From Campylobacter sp. CCUG 57310 (GTDB taxonomy: Bacteria; Campylobacterota; Campylobacteria; Campylobacterales; Campylobacteraceae), in assembly GCF_013201975.1 (NCBI RefSeq), contig NZ_CP053845.1, positions 1,736,001 through 1,800,000 on the forward strand: a stretch of DNA of 64,000 nt, written 5' to 3'. The notes under the pieces were generated by a model. It had not been told where the DNA came from. It did not search any database and was given only the letters and a program-made list of their open reading frames with translations. Numbering within the stretch: the first letter of the stretch is position 1; each line of letters starts with the position of its first letter. This document shows, in pieces, positions 1 through 8,201 of the stretch. The position numbers and the translations under genes are program-made.

Positions 1-471
1 TTCAAGATCCAGTATCAACAAAACTTCATCGTTTTCTATGCGAGTTACGCCCGTGATCTTGCCTTTATCAAGCGTGCCTGAGCTTGCAGAAAAGCTTGCA
101 GCTTCTATATCCGCCCAATTAATTCTGCGAATTCTTTTGGCTTCATGGACTATAAAACCTATCAAAATTTCGCTAAATTCCGAAATTATCACGCGCGGTT
201 TCATAACGGCCTCTTGCGGCTCTTTTATATTCATCCATTTGGCTAAATTTATAACCGGTATCACTACGCCCCGTAAATCAAAAATTCCTTCTATATATTC
301 AGGAACACCCGGAAGTTCGGTCAAATTTGGCATCTTGATGATTTCGCGGACCTTAGCGACATTTACGCCGTATATACCCTCATATACTCTGTCGCCCGTC
401 TGCTTAAAAATTCTAAAATCAACAAGCTCCATCTCGTTTGAACCGGTCTTTAAAACGTTATCATCAAACAT
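1..471 (-). CDS. cheV: CheV chemotaxis coupling protein (partial, C-terminus outside window)
   Basis: The minus strand is open from an ATG at 471 to the window edge and encodes 157 residues of a CheW-like domain. The text includes GVNVAKVREIIKMPNLTELP and FDLRGVVIPVINLAKW, the typical CheW/CheV fold that couples chemoreceptors to the CheA kinase. In Campylobacter CheV carries a C-terminal receiver domain, which would lie beyond position 1 and cannot be seen. The start is set by the MFDDNVLKTGSNEMELVDF opening, which matches CheV N-termini as I recall them. The last 8 bp of the downstream metallophosphoesterase start region (464–471) overlap this start. I cannot fully exclude a plain CheW, but the N-terminal sequence favours CheV. 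Confidence 0.85.
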   Translation of the reverse strand, partial: MFDDNVLKTGSNEMELVDFRIFKQTGDRVYEGIYGVNVAKVREIIKMPNLTELPGVPEYIEGIFDLRGVVIPVINLAKWMNIKEPQEAVMKPRVIISEFSEILIGFIVHEAKRIRRINWADIEAASFSASSGTLDKGKITGVTRIENDEVLLILDLE

Positions 472-1198
472 CTTGGCCCCTTGCGCTCTTTAGAGCAAAC
501 TTAATCTTTGGTGCGTATTCTACTATAAAATAACTTTGCTCGCATGCAAAACTTGGAACGTTGATATATTGTTGATTTTGAAACTCAAATATATCTCCTT
601 GGTGAAAATGCCCTTCGATTATGATTTCTTCGGTATAATTCGCCACTCTTTTTGCTGCTAAATTTTTAAAATTTGGAATTTTATAAGTTAAATTTTTATG
701 TCGTAATTTTTTAAAAAGCGCCTTTGAAATTTTAAAATTTAACAAATTATCAATAAAATTCATACATTTTAAAAACAACTTGAGCCTTAAAAATCTCAAA
801 GCATATTTGCTAACAAAAGGCAAAAATATATCTCCGTGCGCAATAGCCACGTTTTGCGCGCATTCGCTCTTAAATTTGACAGGTTGCGCAGCGATTGGAA
901 AGACTCGCACGTTTTTTAAGATTTTTGAAAGGTTAAAGTCGTGATTTCCTTCAAAATAATAAATTTCCATGCGTTTGGAAAGCTCATTTATAAGCCTTAT
1001 ATGTTCGCTTGCAAATTTAAGCGGATAATCGCAGTAATCCGATAAAAAATCAAACATATCGCCCATCAAAAATAACTGCGGAGCGCAAATTTTGCCCTCT
1101 TTTAATGCTCGTAGAAATTTTAAAAATTCGGGGCGATTTTCGTTAACGTGAGAATCGGCTATAAAAATCGCGCCATTTTTTATCGTCAAATTTTGCAT
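464..1198 (-). CDS. LpxH-like metallophosphoesterase (UDP-2,3-diacylglucosamine diphosphatase family)
   Basis: 244 residues with the calcineurin-like metal-binding motifs in order: an N-terminal D-x-H (IADSHVNENRP, about residues 14–18), GDMFDF (about 47), GNHDFN (about 89), AHGDIF (about 120) and GHFHQGD near residue 196. This set is typical of LpxH, which cleaves UDP-2,3-diacylglucosamine to lipid X in the lipid A pathway at the inner membrane. The role is plausible because lpxB lies two genes away on the same strand and lpxA is also in the window. It is separated from argC by one base and overlaps cheV by 8 bp, so it sits in a co-directional run. It could instead be a general phosphoesterase; sequence alone does not settle the substrate. 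Confidence 0.75.
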   Translation of the reverse strand: MQNLTIKNGAIFIADSHVNENRPEFLKFLRALKEGKICAPQLFLMGDMFDFLSDYCDYPLKFASEHIRLINELSKRMEIYYFEGNHDFNLSKILKNVRVFPIAAQPVKFKSECAQNVAIAHGDIFLPFVSKYALRFLRLKLFLKCMNFIDNLLNFKISKALFKKLRHKNLTYKIPNFKNLAAKRVANYTEEIIIEGHFHQGDIFEFQNQQYINVPSFACEQSYFIVEYAPKIKFALKSARGQDV

Positions 1199-1199
1199 T

Positions 1200-2204
1200 T
1201 TAAGGAAGACAAGTATAAATAGGAAGTGCCGTATCTTCGCTAAATCCGCAGATTAAATTCGCATTTGCAAGAGCTTGCGAGCTGGCACCTCGCAAGAGAT
1301 TATCGATGGCCGAGTTTATAAAAATTTTATCCTCGTGCACATAAGCTGTTATATCGCAAAAGTGCGTTCCGGCAACGCTTTTGATGCTAACGGGCTCATT
1401 TTTAACCCGCACAAATTTCTCGGCTTCATAAAATTTATTTAAAATTTCGATAGGATCTATCTTACTAGTAAGTTTAGCATAAACACTTACCAGCATTCCG
1501 CGCGTTATAGGAAGCAAGTGAGGCACGAAAAGCGTGGGTATTTGCCTGCCTGCAATAAGTGAAATTTGCTCTTTTATCTCGTCACTATGGCGGTGTTTTA
1601 TCGGATTATAGGCGTTTGCGTTTTCATTCACGCTCACAAAATGGCTTGTCGCACTTAGCTTCTTACCAGCTCCGCTAACTCCGCTTTTTGCATCTATTAT
1701 CACGCCAAATTCGGCGTCTAAAAACTGCAAAAACGGTGCGATGGCCAAGATCGAAGCGGTAGGATAACATCCCGGATTTGCGATTAAATTTGCTCTTTTT
1801 ATTCGATCGCGGTTTAGCTCAACTAGCCCGTAAACCGCACTTGATAAATTTTCAGGATCTAGGTGCTCGCAATAATTTTTCTCATAAAGCTCAAGACTCA
1901 AGCGGTAATCGGCGGAAAAATCAACAACCTTAACGCCAAATTTCAAAAGCTCTTTTGCATATTTCATCGCCTCCTGATGCGGCAACGCCAAAAAGACAAG
2001 TTCGCATTTTTTAGCCGCTTGGCTTGCGTCCGCAGCGCTTACTTCAAACTCAAAAACGCCTTTTAAAGAGGGGAAAATTTCCTCTATCCTAGAAGCAGAA
2101 CTTGCAGCAAGGTAAGAAATTTTAAATTTAGGGTGATTTAAAAGCAGCTTTATAAGCTCAAATCCCGTATATCCGCTAACGCCGATGATGCCTACATTTA
2201 TCAT
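1200..2204 (-). CDS. argC: N-acetyl-gamma-glutamyl-phosphate reductase
   Basis: 334 residues, normal for the type 1 ArgC family. It reduces N-acetyl-glutamyl-phosphate to the semialdehyde, the third step of arginine synthesis, in the cytoplasm. The N-terminal NADP fold has GVSGYTGFELIKLLLNHP, and the catalytic cysteine lies in NPGCYPTASILAIAP (about residue 145). KSGVSGAGKK and the C-terminal DNLLRGASSQALAN are also family signatures. It abuts greA with no gap (ArgC start at 2204, GreA stop at 2205), so it is probably co-transcribed with lpxB–greA upstream. Confidence 0.96.
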   Translation of the reverse strand: MINVGIIGVSGYTGFELIKLLLNHPKFKISYLAASSASRIEEIFPSLKGVFEFEVSAADASQAAKKCELVFLALPHQEAMKYAKELLKFGVKVVDFSADYRLSLELYEKNYCEHLDPENLSSAVYGLVELNRDRIKRANLIANPGCYPTASILAIAPFLQFLDAEFGVIIDAKSGVSGAGKKLSATSHFVSVNENANAYNPIKHRHSDEIKEQISLIAGRQIPTLFVPHLLPITRGMLVSVYAKLTSKIDPIEILNKFYEAEKFVRVKNEPVSIKSVAGTHFCDITAYVHEDKIFINSAIDNLLRGASSQALANANLICGFSEDTALPIYTCLP

Positions 2205-2693
2205 CTACTCTCCAAATTTGATAGGTTTATAGCTAACAGAGATGATCTCTATCTCGCTTGCGCCGTTTGGCAAATTTAGCGTCACGTCATCGCCCTCGCT
2301 CTTGCCGATAAGCTGTCTGCCAAGGGGCGAATTTATAGAGATTAAGCCTCGCTCTAGGTTGCTTTCAGGCGTTCCTACTAGAGTATAGGATTTTTCTATT
2401 TCGGTTTCAACGTCCATTATCACAACCGTTGAGCCGAATTTCACCTTGTCATGCTCGTATTCGCTTGGATCTATCACTTTAGCTCTACTTACTATGTCGC
2501 TAAGCTCGGCGATCCTGCTTTCGATGAAGGATTGCTTCTCGCGGGCTGCGTGATATTCGGCATTTTCTTTTAGATCGCCGTGACTTCTTGCGATGTCGAT
2601 CTCTTCAACTATGCGCGGACGCTCTACTGTTTTTAAATTTTTAAGTTCGTTTGTGATTTTTTCGTATCCAAATATAGTCATCGGTTCAGTCAT
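2205..2693 (-). CDS. greA: Transcription elongation factor GreA
   Basis: 162 residues, the usual length. GreA enters the RNA polymerase secondary channel and rescues arrested complexes by transcript cleavage. The N-terminal coiled coil contains the signature [20 protein letters not shown] with the acidic tip residues; the C-terminal FKBP-like domain ends with [18 protein letters not shown]. The ATG at 2693 lies only 2 bp after the lpxB stop, and argC follows directly, giving a tight lpxB–greA–argC block. Confidence 0.97.
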   Translation of the reverse strand: MTEPMTIFGYEKITNELKNLKTVERPRIVEEIDIARSHGDLKENAEYHAAREKQSFIESRIAELSDIVSRAKVIDPSEYEHDKVKFGSTVVIMDVETEIEKSYTLVGTPESNLERGLISINSPLGRQLIGKSEGDDVTLNLPNGASEIEIISVSYKPIKFGE

Positions 2694-2695
2694 TT

Positions 2696-3727
2696 TTATC
2701 CTTTTTTATTTTGTATCATATTTGCAACTGCGTTTGCAGAGCCGTGCTCAAGGTACTCTCTAAGCTGTGCACAACCTTTTATAAATTTTTGCCTATCACA
2801 CTCTTTATAAGCTTTAAGCAAATTTTGCGCAGTTACTTCATCTTGCAAAAGCTCGATGTGAAGCGGCTCTTTGCCCAAAAAATCAAAAATAATATTAGCA
2901 AGCCCTGCAAATTTCACCTTCACAAGCCTTCTAGCGATAAACATATCAATGGCTTTTGCCTTGTAAGCTAGCACAAACGGCGTTGCGATAAGGGCTGATT
3001 GAAGCGTAGCAGTTCCCGAGCAGATAAATGCAAATTCGCTTTGCAAAAGCGCTCTTGGTGCATTATTTGTAAGCGTAAATTCGCTTATATCGCCGTAAAT
3101 TTCAATATCTTTCATCAAAAACTCAGGCACGCAAAGCAGTTTTTTGCCCTCTATTTGCCTTGCAACCTCTTTAAAAACAGGCATGAGCCTTGTTATCTCA
3201 GCCTTTCTAGAACCCGGTAAAAAGGCTATTTTGCCGCTATTTATAAGCGTATTTTTACGAACTCTAAGCTCGTCCATCAAAGGATGCCCCACGTAAGTAG
3301 CACGATTATAAAACATCTTATCAAAAGGCAAGATAGAAGCCAAGTTATCGCAATACTTCTGCACTTTAGCCACTCTGCCCGCCTTCCAAGCCCAAACTTG
3401 CGGCAAGATGTAGTAAGTTATAGGCGTTTTAATGCCTGCTTCTTTAATCGCCTTTGCCAGCGGCAAATTAAACGCTGGACTATCGATAAGCAAGACGTGA
3501 TCGCACTTGCTAGCTAAATTTACCATCTCTTTGATAGCGCGTTTTGCCTTAAAATAAAGCGGCAAAACCTCCACAAAACCCATCGCCGAAAATTCGCTAC
3601 TTCGCATAAAAGGCTTGCCGAATTTCTCGTCAAAAATTCCTTCAAGCTCGTAATTATGCAGATACTCAAGCACCTCGGCTAGGTGCAAATTTGCCGACGC
3701 CTCAAGGCATGAAACAAGCAGCTTCAC
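2696..3727 (-). CDS. lpxB: Lipid-A-disaccharide synthase
   Basis: 343 residues, matching the shorter LpxB found in epsilonproteobacteria. It condenses UDP-2,3-diacylglucosamine with lipid X to form the lipid A disaccharide on the inner face of the inner membrane. Family signatures are SGEASANLH-like [17 protein letters not shown] at the N-terminus, [18 protein letters not shown] (about residues 107–124), [17 protein letters not shown] and LPGSRKAEI near residue 171. The start overlaps the stop of the preceding LprI-family gene by 4 bp, so the two may be translationally coupled. Confidence 0.96.
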   Translation of the reverse strand: MKLLVSCLEASANLHLAEVLEYLHNYELEGIFDEKFGKPFMRSSEFSAMGFVEVLPLYFKAKRAIKEMVNLASKCDHVLLIDSPAFNLPLAKAIKEAGIKTPITYYILPQVWAWKAGRVAKVQKYCDNLASILPFDKMFYNRATYVGHPLMDELRVRKNTLINSGKIAFLPGSRKAEITRLMPVFKEVARQIEGKKLLCVPEFLMKDIEIYGDISEFTLTNNAPRALLQSEFAFICSGTATLQSALIATPFVLAYKAKAIDMFIARRLVKVKFAGLANIIFDFLGKEPLHIELLQDEVTAQNLLKAYKECDRQKFIKGCAQLREYLEHGSANAVANMIQNKKG

Positions 3728-4161
3728 TGATTTCCCTCAAACTCTTCTATGATATACTGAAGCTCTTGCGTTCGCTCCTTAGTCATCTTTAGATAACAAT
3801 TCGCCGAAGCAACGAGATACATCGTGCCTTGAGGCGGGACAAACGGGCATTTAGCCTCTTTATAAGCGACCCATTTTCTTTGGATATCTTTTAGCCTCTT
3901 TTTATTTTCGTCGTTTAGTATACTCATAGCCTTTTTATAAGTTTCGTTTAAAATTTTGTCTTGAATTTCAAACTCTTTATTTATGCACTCTATCATCCCT
4001 GCCGTAGAGCTATCGGCCTCTATGCACGCTTTAACTCTTAGTTCGGATTCATCCGCTGCGCCCTTGCTTAAATTTGGAGCGCTTTCATTTTTAACCACAA
4101 GCTGCTGCGCGCTAAAAGCAAGGCTTGCCGCAAGCGCGATAAATGTAAATTTTTTAAGCAC
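3724..4161 (-). CDS. LprI-family (DUF1311) periplasmic protein
   Basis: 145 residues with an N-terminal signal peptide (MLKKFTFIALAASLAFSAQQ). The mature part has the DUF1311/LprI pattern: ACIEADSSTAGMIECINKEF, then NETYKKAMSILNDENKKRLK and QRKWVAYKEAKCPF, with three to four conserved cysteines likely forming disulfides. Some family members inhibit lysozyme, but no function can be assigned here. It is upstream of lpxB on the same strand with a 4-bp overlap, and divergent from surE across a 128-bp gap that must hold both promoters. Confidence 0.85.
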   Translation of the reverse strand: MLKKFTFIALAASLAFSAQQLVVKNESAPNLSKGAADESELRVKACIEADSSTAGMIECINKEFEIQDKILNETYKKAMSILNDENKKRLKDIQRKWVAYKEAKCPFVPPQGTMYLVASANCYLKMTKERTQELQYIIEEFEGNQ

Positions 4162-4289
4162 ATTTTATCCTTTGGAATTTGACAAAGATTATCCCTAAAA
4201 GTGGCTAAATAAATAATAAATTTAAAATTCGGCTTTATGAGACTATAACGAAAGCTATGTTAAAATCGCAAAAATTTTAAAGGCGAAAT

Positions 4290-5063
4290 TTGAAAGAAAT
4301 TCTTATCACAAACGACGATGGATTCGAGGCTAAAGGGCTTCATGAGCTTGCTCGTGCCTTAAAAGAAATTCCTGATACAAACGTTACTATCGTAGCCCCA
4401 AGTAGCGAGAAATCAGCCTGCGCGCACTCCCTTACTCTTACAAAGCCGCTTAGGTTTATAAAGATAGACGATAACTTCTTTAAACTAGATGACGCAACGC
4501 CGAGTGATTGCGTATATCTAGCACTTCACGCACTTTATAACAAAAAGCCAGACCTCATCATAAGCGGCATAAATCACGGCGCTAATTTGGGCGAGGATAT
4601 AACCTACTCAGGCACGTGTGGAGCCGCTATGGAAGGGGTTTTGCAAGGAGTTAAGAGTATAGCGTTTTCGCAATTTTACAAAAACGACAGCATCGATATG
4701 CTTGGTTTTTCTTTGGCGCGAGAAATAGTTAAATTTATCGTTCCTCGAGTGCTTGACGGGCGAATTTGCTTGCCTGAAAGGCAGTTTTTAAACGTAAATA
4801 TCCCCGCCGTTACGCAAAAAGATTTTAAAGGCTATCAAGTGGTTCCTGTAGGCAAGCGAAGCTACGCGACTCACGCAACGCTAAATCGCAATCCGCGCGG
4901 AGTGGAGTACTACTGGCTGGGAGTTGCCGCGCTTGATTACGAGCAAGGTGATCCAAGCGACATCAGCGTCGTAAATGAAGGCTACGCGAGCCTAACGCCC
5001 ATAATGCTTGATATGACGGCGCACGCGAGCTTAAATTCGCTCAAAAAGAGCCTTGATGGATAG
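4290..5063 (+). CDS. surE: 5'/3'-nucleotidase SurE
   Basis: 257 residues. SurE is a cytoplasmic metal-dependent nucleoside monophosphate phosphatase. The N-terminal metal site is ITNDDGFEAKGLHELA, followed by APSSEKSACAHSLTL and SGINHGANLGEDITYSGTCG (about residues 90–110) with family-typical Asn and Ser ligands. The start is TTG at 4290, which begins the conserved KEILITNDDG block directly; GGCG upstream is a weak ribosome site. It overlaps tcdA by a few bases at its 3' end, the same surE–ThiF-family arrangement seen in other Campylobacter. Confidence 0.95.
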   Translation: MKEILITNDDGFEAKGLHELARALKEIPDTNVTIVAPSSEKSACAHSLTLTKPLRFIKIDDNFFKLDDATPSDCVYLALHALYNKKPDLIISGINHGANLGEDITYSGTCGAAMEGVLQGVKSIAFSQFYKNDSIDMLGFSLAREIVKFIVPRVLDGRICLPERQFLNVNIPAVTQKDFKGYQVVPVGKRSYATHATLNRNPRGVEYYWLGVAALDYEQGDPSDISVVNEGYASLTPIMLDMTAHASLNSLKKSLDG

Positions 5064-5709
5064 ATTTACGCGCGCTAGGTGGCTTTTGGGCGATGAAAAA
5101 TTCGCCAAACTTCAAAAGGCTAAAATTTTAGTTTGCGGCGTGGGCGGCGTGGGCGGAATTTGCGTCGATGCACTTGCTCGTTCGGGTGTGGGGCAAATAA
5201 CCATCATAGATAAAGACACATTTGACGTCACAAACCAAAATCGCCAAATTTATAGCGAAGCGGTCGGAGCGGTGAAGGTGAGTGAATTTGCTAAAATTTA
5301 TCCTAACATCACGCCCATTTGCGAGCTTATAACGCCTGAATTTGTGGCAAATTTTGACTTTAGCGAGTTTGATTTGGTAATCGATGCGATCGATGATATG
5401 GCAGCTAAAGTCGCTCTTGCAAATGCGGCGCACGGCAAGCTCATCTCCTCGATGGGCGGAGCAAAAAGGCTTGATCCTACTAAAATTTGCGTCGCTTCGG
5501 TTTGGAAAACTTGCAATGATCCTTTGGCTAGGAAATTTAGATATGAACTTAGAAAATCAGGCTTTAAAGGCGATTTTAAAGTAGTGTTTTCAACCGAAGA
5601 GCCAAACTGCAAAGAGCTTGGAAGCTTCATGGGAGTAACGGCTGTTTTTGGACTAAATTTGGCAAGTCTGGCGATTAAAAAAATAACAACTACATCAAAT
5701 TTATCATAA
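5056..5709 (+). CDS. tcdA: tRNA threonylcarbamoyladenosine dehydratase (TcdA/ThiF family)
   Basis: 217 residues from the ATG at 5056 (a TTG at 5053 is in frame but badly placed). E1-like ATP-binding fold with CGVGGVGGICVDALARSG (about residues 29–46), DKDTFDVTNQNRQ and DAIDDMAAK. TcdA cyclises t6A37 of tRNA to ct6A using ATP. Codons from 5435 to 5681 are repeated almost exactly 830 bp downstream. The last codons here (ITTTSNLS) differ from those of the downstream copy (LICEN), so this gene now appears to carry a replaced tail. The catalytic fold lies upstream of the altered end, so the protein may still work. Confidence 0.9.
   Translation: MDRFTRARWLLGDEKFAKLQKAKILVCGVGGVGGICVDALARSGVGQITIIDKDTFDVTNQNRQIYSEAVGAVKVSEFAKIYPNITPICELITPEFVANFDFSEFDLVIDAIDDMAAKVALANAAHGKLISSMGGAKRLDPTKICVASVWKTCNDPLARKFRYELRKSGFKGDFKVVFSTEEPNCKELGSFMGVTAVFGLNLASLAIKKITTTSNLS
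5435..5681 (+). repeat. Direct repeat, left copy (tcdA 3' part)
   Basis: This 247-bp stretch matches 6265–6511 at a constant offset of 830 with only four mismatches (5517, 5578, 5661 and 5674 in this copy). It encodes the C-terminal third of TcdA. The two copies flank the DUF2628 gene. Confidence 0.95.
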
Positions 5710-5718
5710 AGGAGTCTT

Positions 5719-6153
5719 ATGACAGAGTATCAAAAAAAAGTTTTTTCAGACCCAATTTTGCTTAGGCAAAAGCTTGAAATATACCTTCAAAAACCTGAAA
5801 AAGTAGAAATTTACGCAAAAGCTTGCGAATCATTCTTTGAAAATGGTAATAAAGAAGAGTTATCATATGCAATAACTTGGAGCTGGTGGGGATTTTTTGG
5901 AACAATATTTTTCTTTGCTTATAGAAAAAACTATATTTACATTATTGCAATGCTCCCTATAGTTATATTTTTAAAAATTTTTGGATGGGTTATATGTGGC
6001 ATGGCAGCTAAATATGCTGTTTGTTCTCGATTTTGTAAAATATTAGAATCTGAAAACGATGAAAATTTAAAACAAGGCGGTGGAACAAGTCCTGAAGGAG
6101 CTTGGGTATTGGCGTTTATTTTAATGATAACAATAACAGCAATATTAAAATAG
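5719..6153 (+). CDS. DUF2628-like inner-membrane protein
   Basis: 144 residues. The first 50 or so are soluble and charged. They are followed by the aromatic WSWWGFFGTIFFFAYRKNY block and hydrophobic segments at about residues 70–97 and 125–143. The W-x-W-W-x-FF…YRK-Y pattern is that of the DUF2628 family, whose function is unknown. It starts 9 bp after the altered tcdA stop with a good AAGGAG ribosome site. It is enclosed by the 247-bp tcdA direct repeats and is more AT-rich than its neighbours, both signs of insertion. Confidence 0.75.
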   Translation: MTEYQKKVFSDPILLRQKLEIYLQKPEKVEIYAKACESFFENGNKEELSYAITWSWWGFFGTIFFFAYRKNYIYIIAMLPIVIFLKIFGWVICGMAAKYAVCSRFCKILESENDENLKQGGGTSPEGAWVLAFILMITITAILK

Positions 6154-6264
6154 TTAAGCGATCTTAACTATTTGTTTTGCATACAAAGCCGTAGTTGTAT
6201 TAATTTATATAAAATAATATACTTTTATATAAATAATACTGACGAACAGCAAAAGCAGTTTATA

Positions 6265-6511
6265 GCAAGCTCATCTCCTCGATGGGCGGAGCAAAAAGGC
6301 TTGATCCTACTAAAATTTGCGTCGCTTCGGTTTGGAAAACTTGCAACGATCCTTTGGCTAGGAAATTTAGATATGAACTTAGAAAATCAGGCTTTAAAGG
6401 CGATTTTGAAGTAGTGTTTTCAACCGAAGAGCCAAACTGCAAAGAGCTTGGAAGCTTCATGGGAGTAACGGCTGTTTTTGGACTAAATTTAGCAAGTCTG
6501 GCGGTTAAAAA
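6265..6511 (+). repeat. Direct repeat, right copy (tcdA 3' part)
   Basis: Second copy of the 247-bp repeat that starts at 5435. Identity breaks at exactly 6265 on the left and after 6511 on the right. Confidence 0.95.
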
Positions 6512-6530
6512 GCTAATCTGTGAAAATTAA
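6265..6530 (+). pseudogene. Displaced 3' fragment of tcdA
   Basis: Coding remnant for the last 87 or so residues of TcdA, in frame from 6267 to a TAA at 6528–6530 and ending LASLAVKKLICEN. It lacks the nucleotide-binding N-terminus, so it cannot be a working enzyme by itself. Ribosome access would need a start within the fragment (an ATG at 6282 begins MGGAKRLDP in frame). I infer it is the original end of the gene, because it leads into the downstream neighbours and the tail of the upstream copy looks foreign. Confidence 0.85.
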
Positions 6531-6658
6531 AACTTAAAAATAATACTAAGACAAATATAATCGATAAAAATCAAAATACTAAGATAAATCGTCTTTTTAT
6601 TTATCCGTCTTTCAATCTCAAAAATGCTGTAAATTGCCAGTAAAAGCCGGTCCATCAT
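6527..6658 (-). CDS. Small membrane protein (43 aa)
   Basis: Open frame of 43 codons starting MMDRLLLAIYSIFEIERR and ending in a hydrophobic segment (TIYLSILIFIDYICLSIIF), so a single-pass membrane protein is likely. It starts 2 bp after the stop of the next small gene upstream on the same strand. Its stop overlaps the end of the tcdA fragment by 3–4 bases. I do not recognise the family; the case rests on tight spacing and composition only. Confidence 0.4.
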   Translation of the reverse strand: MMDRLLLAIYSIFEIERRINKKTIYLSILIFIDYICLSIIFKF

Positions 6659-6660
6659 CT

Positions 6661-6813
6661 CTAAACGCTCCTAAATGTTTCTATTATCAAGACAAAAGAG
6701 ATAATCGTAAAAAATACAACCATACTTTTAGTGATTTTACGGCTGTAAATATGAACTAAAACAACAGCCAAGATCATTAAAAGTTTTATGATATCTGGTA
6801 AAAATTCCTGCAT
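6661..6813 (-). CDS. Small membrane protein (50 aa)
   Basis: Open frame of 50 codons from an ATG at 6813, MQEFLPDIIKLLMILAVVLV at the N-terminus, with two hydrophobic stretches (residues 8–22 and 31–45) separated by a basic turn (YSRKITKS). The upstream sequence on this strand is AGAAAGTT, a weak ribosome site. It pairs with the 43-aa frame downstream as a possible two-gene unit. Family not recognised. Confidence 0.4.
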   Translation of the reverse strand: MQEFLPDIIKLLMILAVVLVHIYSRKITKSMVVFFTIISFVLIIETFRSV

Positions 6814-6882
6814 AACTTTCTTTTAATCCGCATCAACGTAAATTTTATACTTGCCGCTTTGGCTTTAAATTCATCTAGCGCT

Positions 6883-7308
6883 TTAAATTTTCCTCTCAAA
6901 GCCCTTGTTAGAATTTTCATCAAAATAATAAATCTTGCTTCTGCCTTTATAAATTTCAATCGCGTTTAATTCATTTCCTTTTGCGTCTTTTAGCATAACA
7001 GGCTTTGCAAATAAAGCTTCTCCAGCCTTTTTGCCAATGCTATCATGCCAAGAAGTGGCGGCTACAAGCAAAATCAAAACAAAAACTACGCGCATAAATT
7101 TTCTAAAAGGAGTGTATAAAATGAGATATCCAAACACAAGAGAGATAGGTAAAATAAAAAGCCACGGCACGCTATCAACGAATATGACGTTAAAGTATTC
7201 ATTGACGCCGTAATAATCAAAATAACTAGTCTTAAGTCCCACAAAAAGCGTAAAGATAGCGGCTAAGACAAATAAAAATCCGATAAAAAACGCATTTACA
7301 AATTTCAT
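6883..7308 (-). CDS. Predicted membrane protein of unknown function
   Basis: 141 residues with four hydrophobic segments: about residues 5–25, 38–62, 70–85 (RVVFVLILLVAATSW) and the N-terminal anchor, followed by a soluble tail (KPVMLKDAKGNELNAIEIYK) that could be periplasmic. I do not recognise a family. The reading frame ends FERKI at 6883, but an alternative frame continues with protein-like sequence to 6823, so the true C-terminus may have been lost by frameshift. The ribosome site AAAGGAAT precedes the ATG. Confidence 0.7.
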   Translation of the reverse strand: MKFVNAFFIGFLFVLAAIFTLFVGLKTSYFDYYGVNEYFNVIFVDSVPWLFILPISLVFGYLILYTPFRKFMRVVFVLILLVAATSWHDSIGKKAGEALFAKPVMLKDAKGNELNAIEIYKGRSKIYYFDENSNKGFERKI

Positions 7309-7490
7309 CTAATTCCTTTTGAGAAATTATATTGAAATTAGGCTTTGAATTCAAAAGTGCGGGTCAAATAAACCTATCTTAAAGCAAATTATCAAATTTA
7401 AAAGCTCAAATTTTATCTTAAAACATCAAATAAAAAGCAAAATTTAAAAGCCGAGCGGGTTTAGTTAAAATATAAATAGTGTAAAGTGTC

Positions 7491-7509
7491 GCTTAATGCT
7501 ATCTTAAGC
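7491..7509. promoter_or_regulatory. Dyad upstream of the MerR gene
   Basis: GCTTAA at 7491–7496 and TTAAGC at 7504–7509 form a perfect inverted repeat with a 7-bp gap, 38 bp before the MerR start. Its 19-bp length fits a MerR-type operator. The link to autoregulation is inference. Confidence 0.35.
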
Positions 7510-7547
7510 TAAAAGGGTGTAAGATTTCATAAATTTTAAAAAGGAGC

Positions 7548-8201
7548 ATGGAAATGCTAAAGATGAATGAGCTTATAGAGCGTAGCAAAACGCCCAAATC
7601 AACCATCCTTTACTACATCAAGGAGGGCTTACTGCCAGAGCCGTTTAAAGAAAAAGCGAATTTGCACCTTTATAGCGATGAGTGCGTGGAGATAATTGAG
7701 TTTATAAAATATCTCCAAAGCAACTTTAACTCAACAATAGCGGAGATAAAAGCGCTTTTTGCCCATCCAAATTTTGATATCAAAAGCCCATATGAAGCGC
7801 TTTTAGGCACGCTTGAGCTTGTCATGGGAGCATCGCTTACTCAAATTTATAGCGCCGATGAGCTTTGCAAGGAATTTAAGATAGATCAAAAAACGCTTGA
7901 AAAATATGTAAAAGACGGTTTTTTGATGCCGCGAGAGGGCAAATTTACGGCTAAAGAAAGAGAAATTTTAGCCATCATCATGAAGTCGGATAAAAACCAG
8001 CTTGAGATACTAAAAGCTTATATAAATTTAGCCAAAAAGCTCGCCAAAGAAGAGGTCGCGCTTACTTTTAAATCGCTTGAGGGCGTAGATGAAGCAAGCA
8101 GGAACGAAAGCTTAAAACACCTCTTTGACATCTTGCTAATCGCAAAACCATACATACTAAACATGCATACATTAGAGTTTTACCAAAAGGAAAACAGATG
8201 A
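7548..8201 (+). CDS. MerR-family transcriptional regulator
   Basis: 217 residues. The N-terminal winged helix is MNELIERSKTPKSTILYYIK followed by EGLLPEPFKEKANLHLYS, the MerR pattern with the Tyr and wing residues. A second segment (SADELCKEFKIDQKTLEKYV, about residues 105–125) looks like another helix-turn-helix. The gene overlaps the acyltransferase fusion by 4 bp (ATGA), so the regulator and enzyme are one transcription unit. A likely job is sensing fatty acids or membrane stress for that enzyme, but no ligand site is recognisable. The start is ATG 7548 behind AAGGAG. Confidence 0.85.
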   Translation: MEMLKMNELIERSKTPKSTILYYIKEGLLPEPFKEKANLHLYSDECVEIIEFIKYLQSNFNSTIAEIKALFAHPNFDIKSPYEALLGTLELVMGASLTQIYSADELCKEFKIDQKTLEKYVKDGFLMPREGKFTAKEREILAIIMKSDKNQLEILKAYINLAKKLAKEEVALTFKSLEGVDEASRNESLKHLFDILLIAKPYILNMHTLEFYQKENR

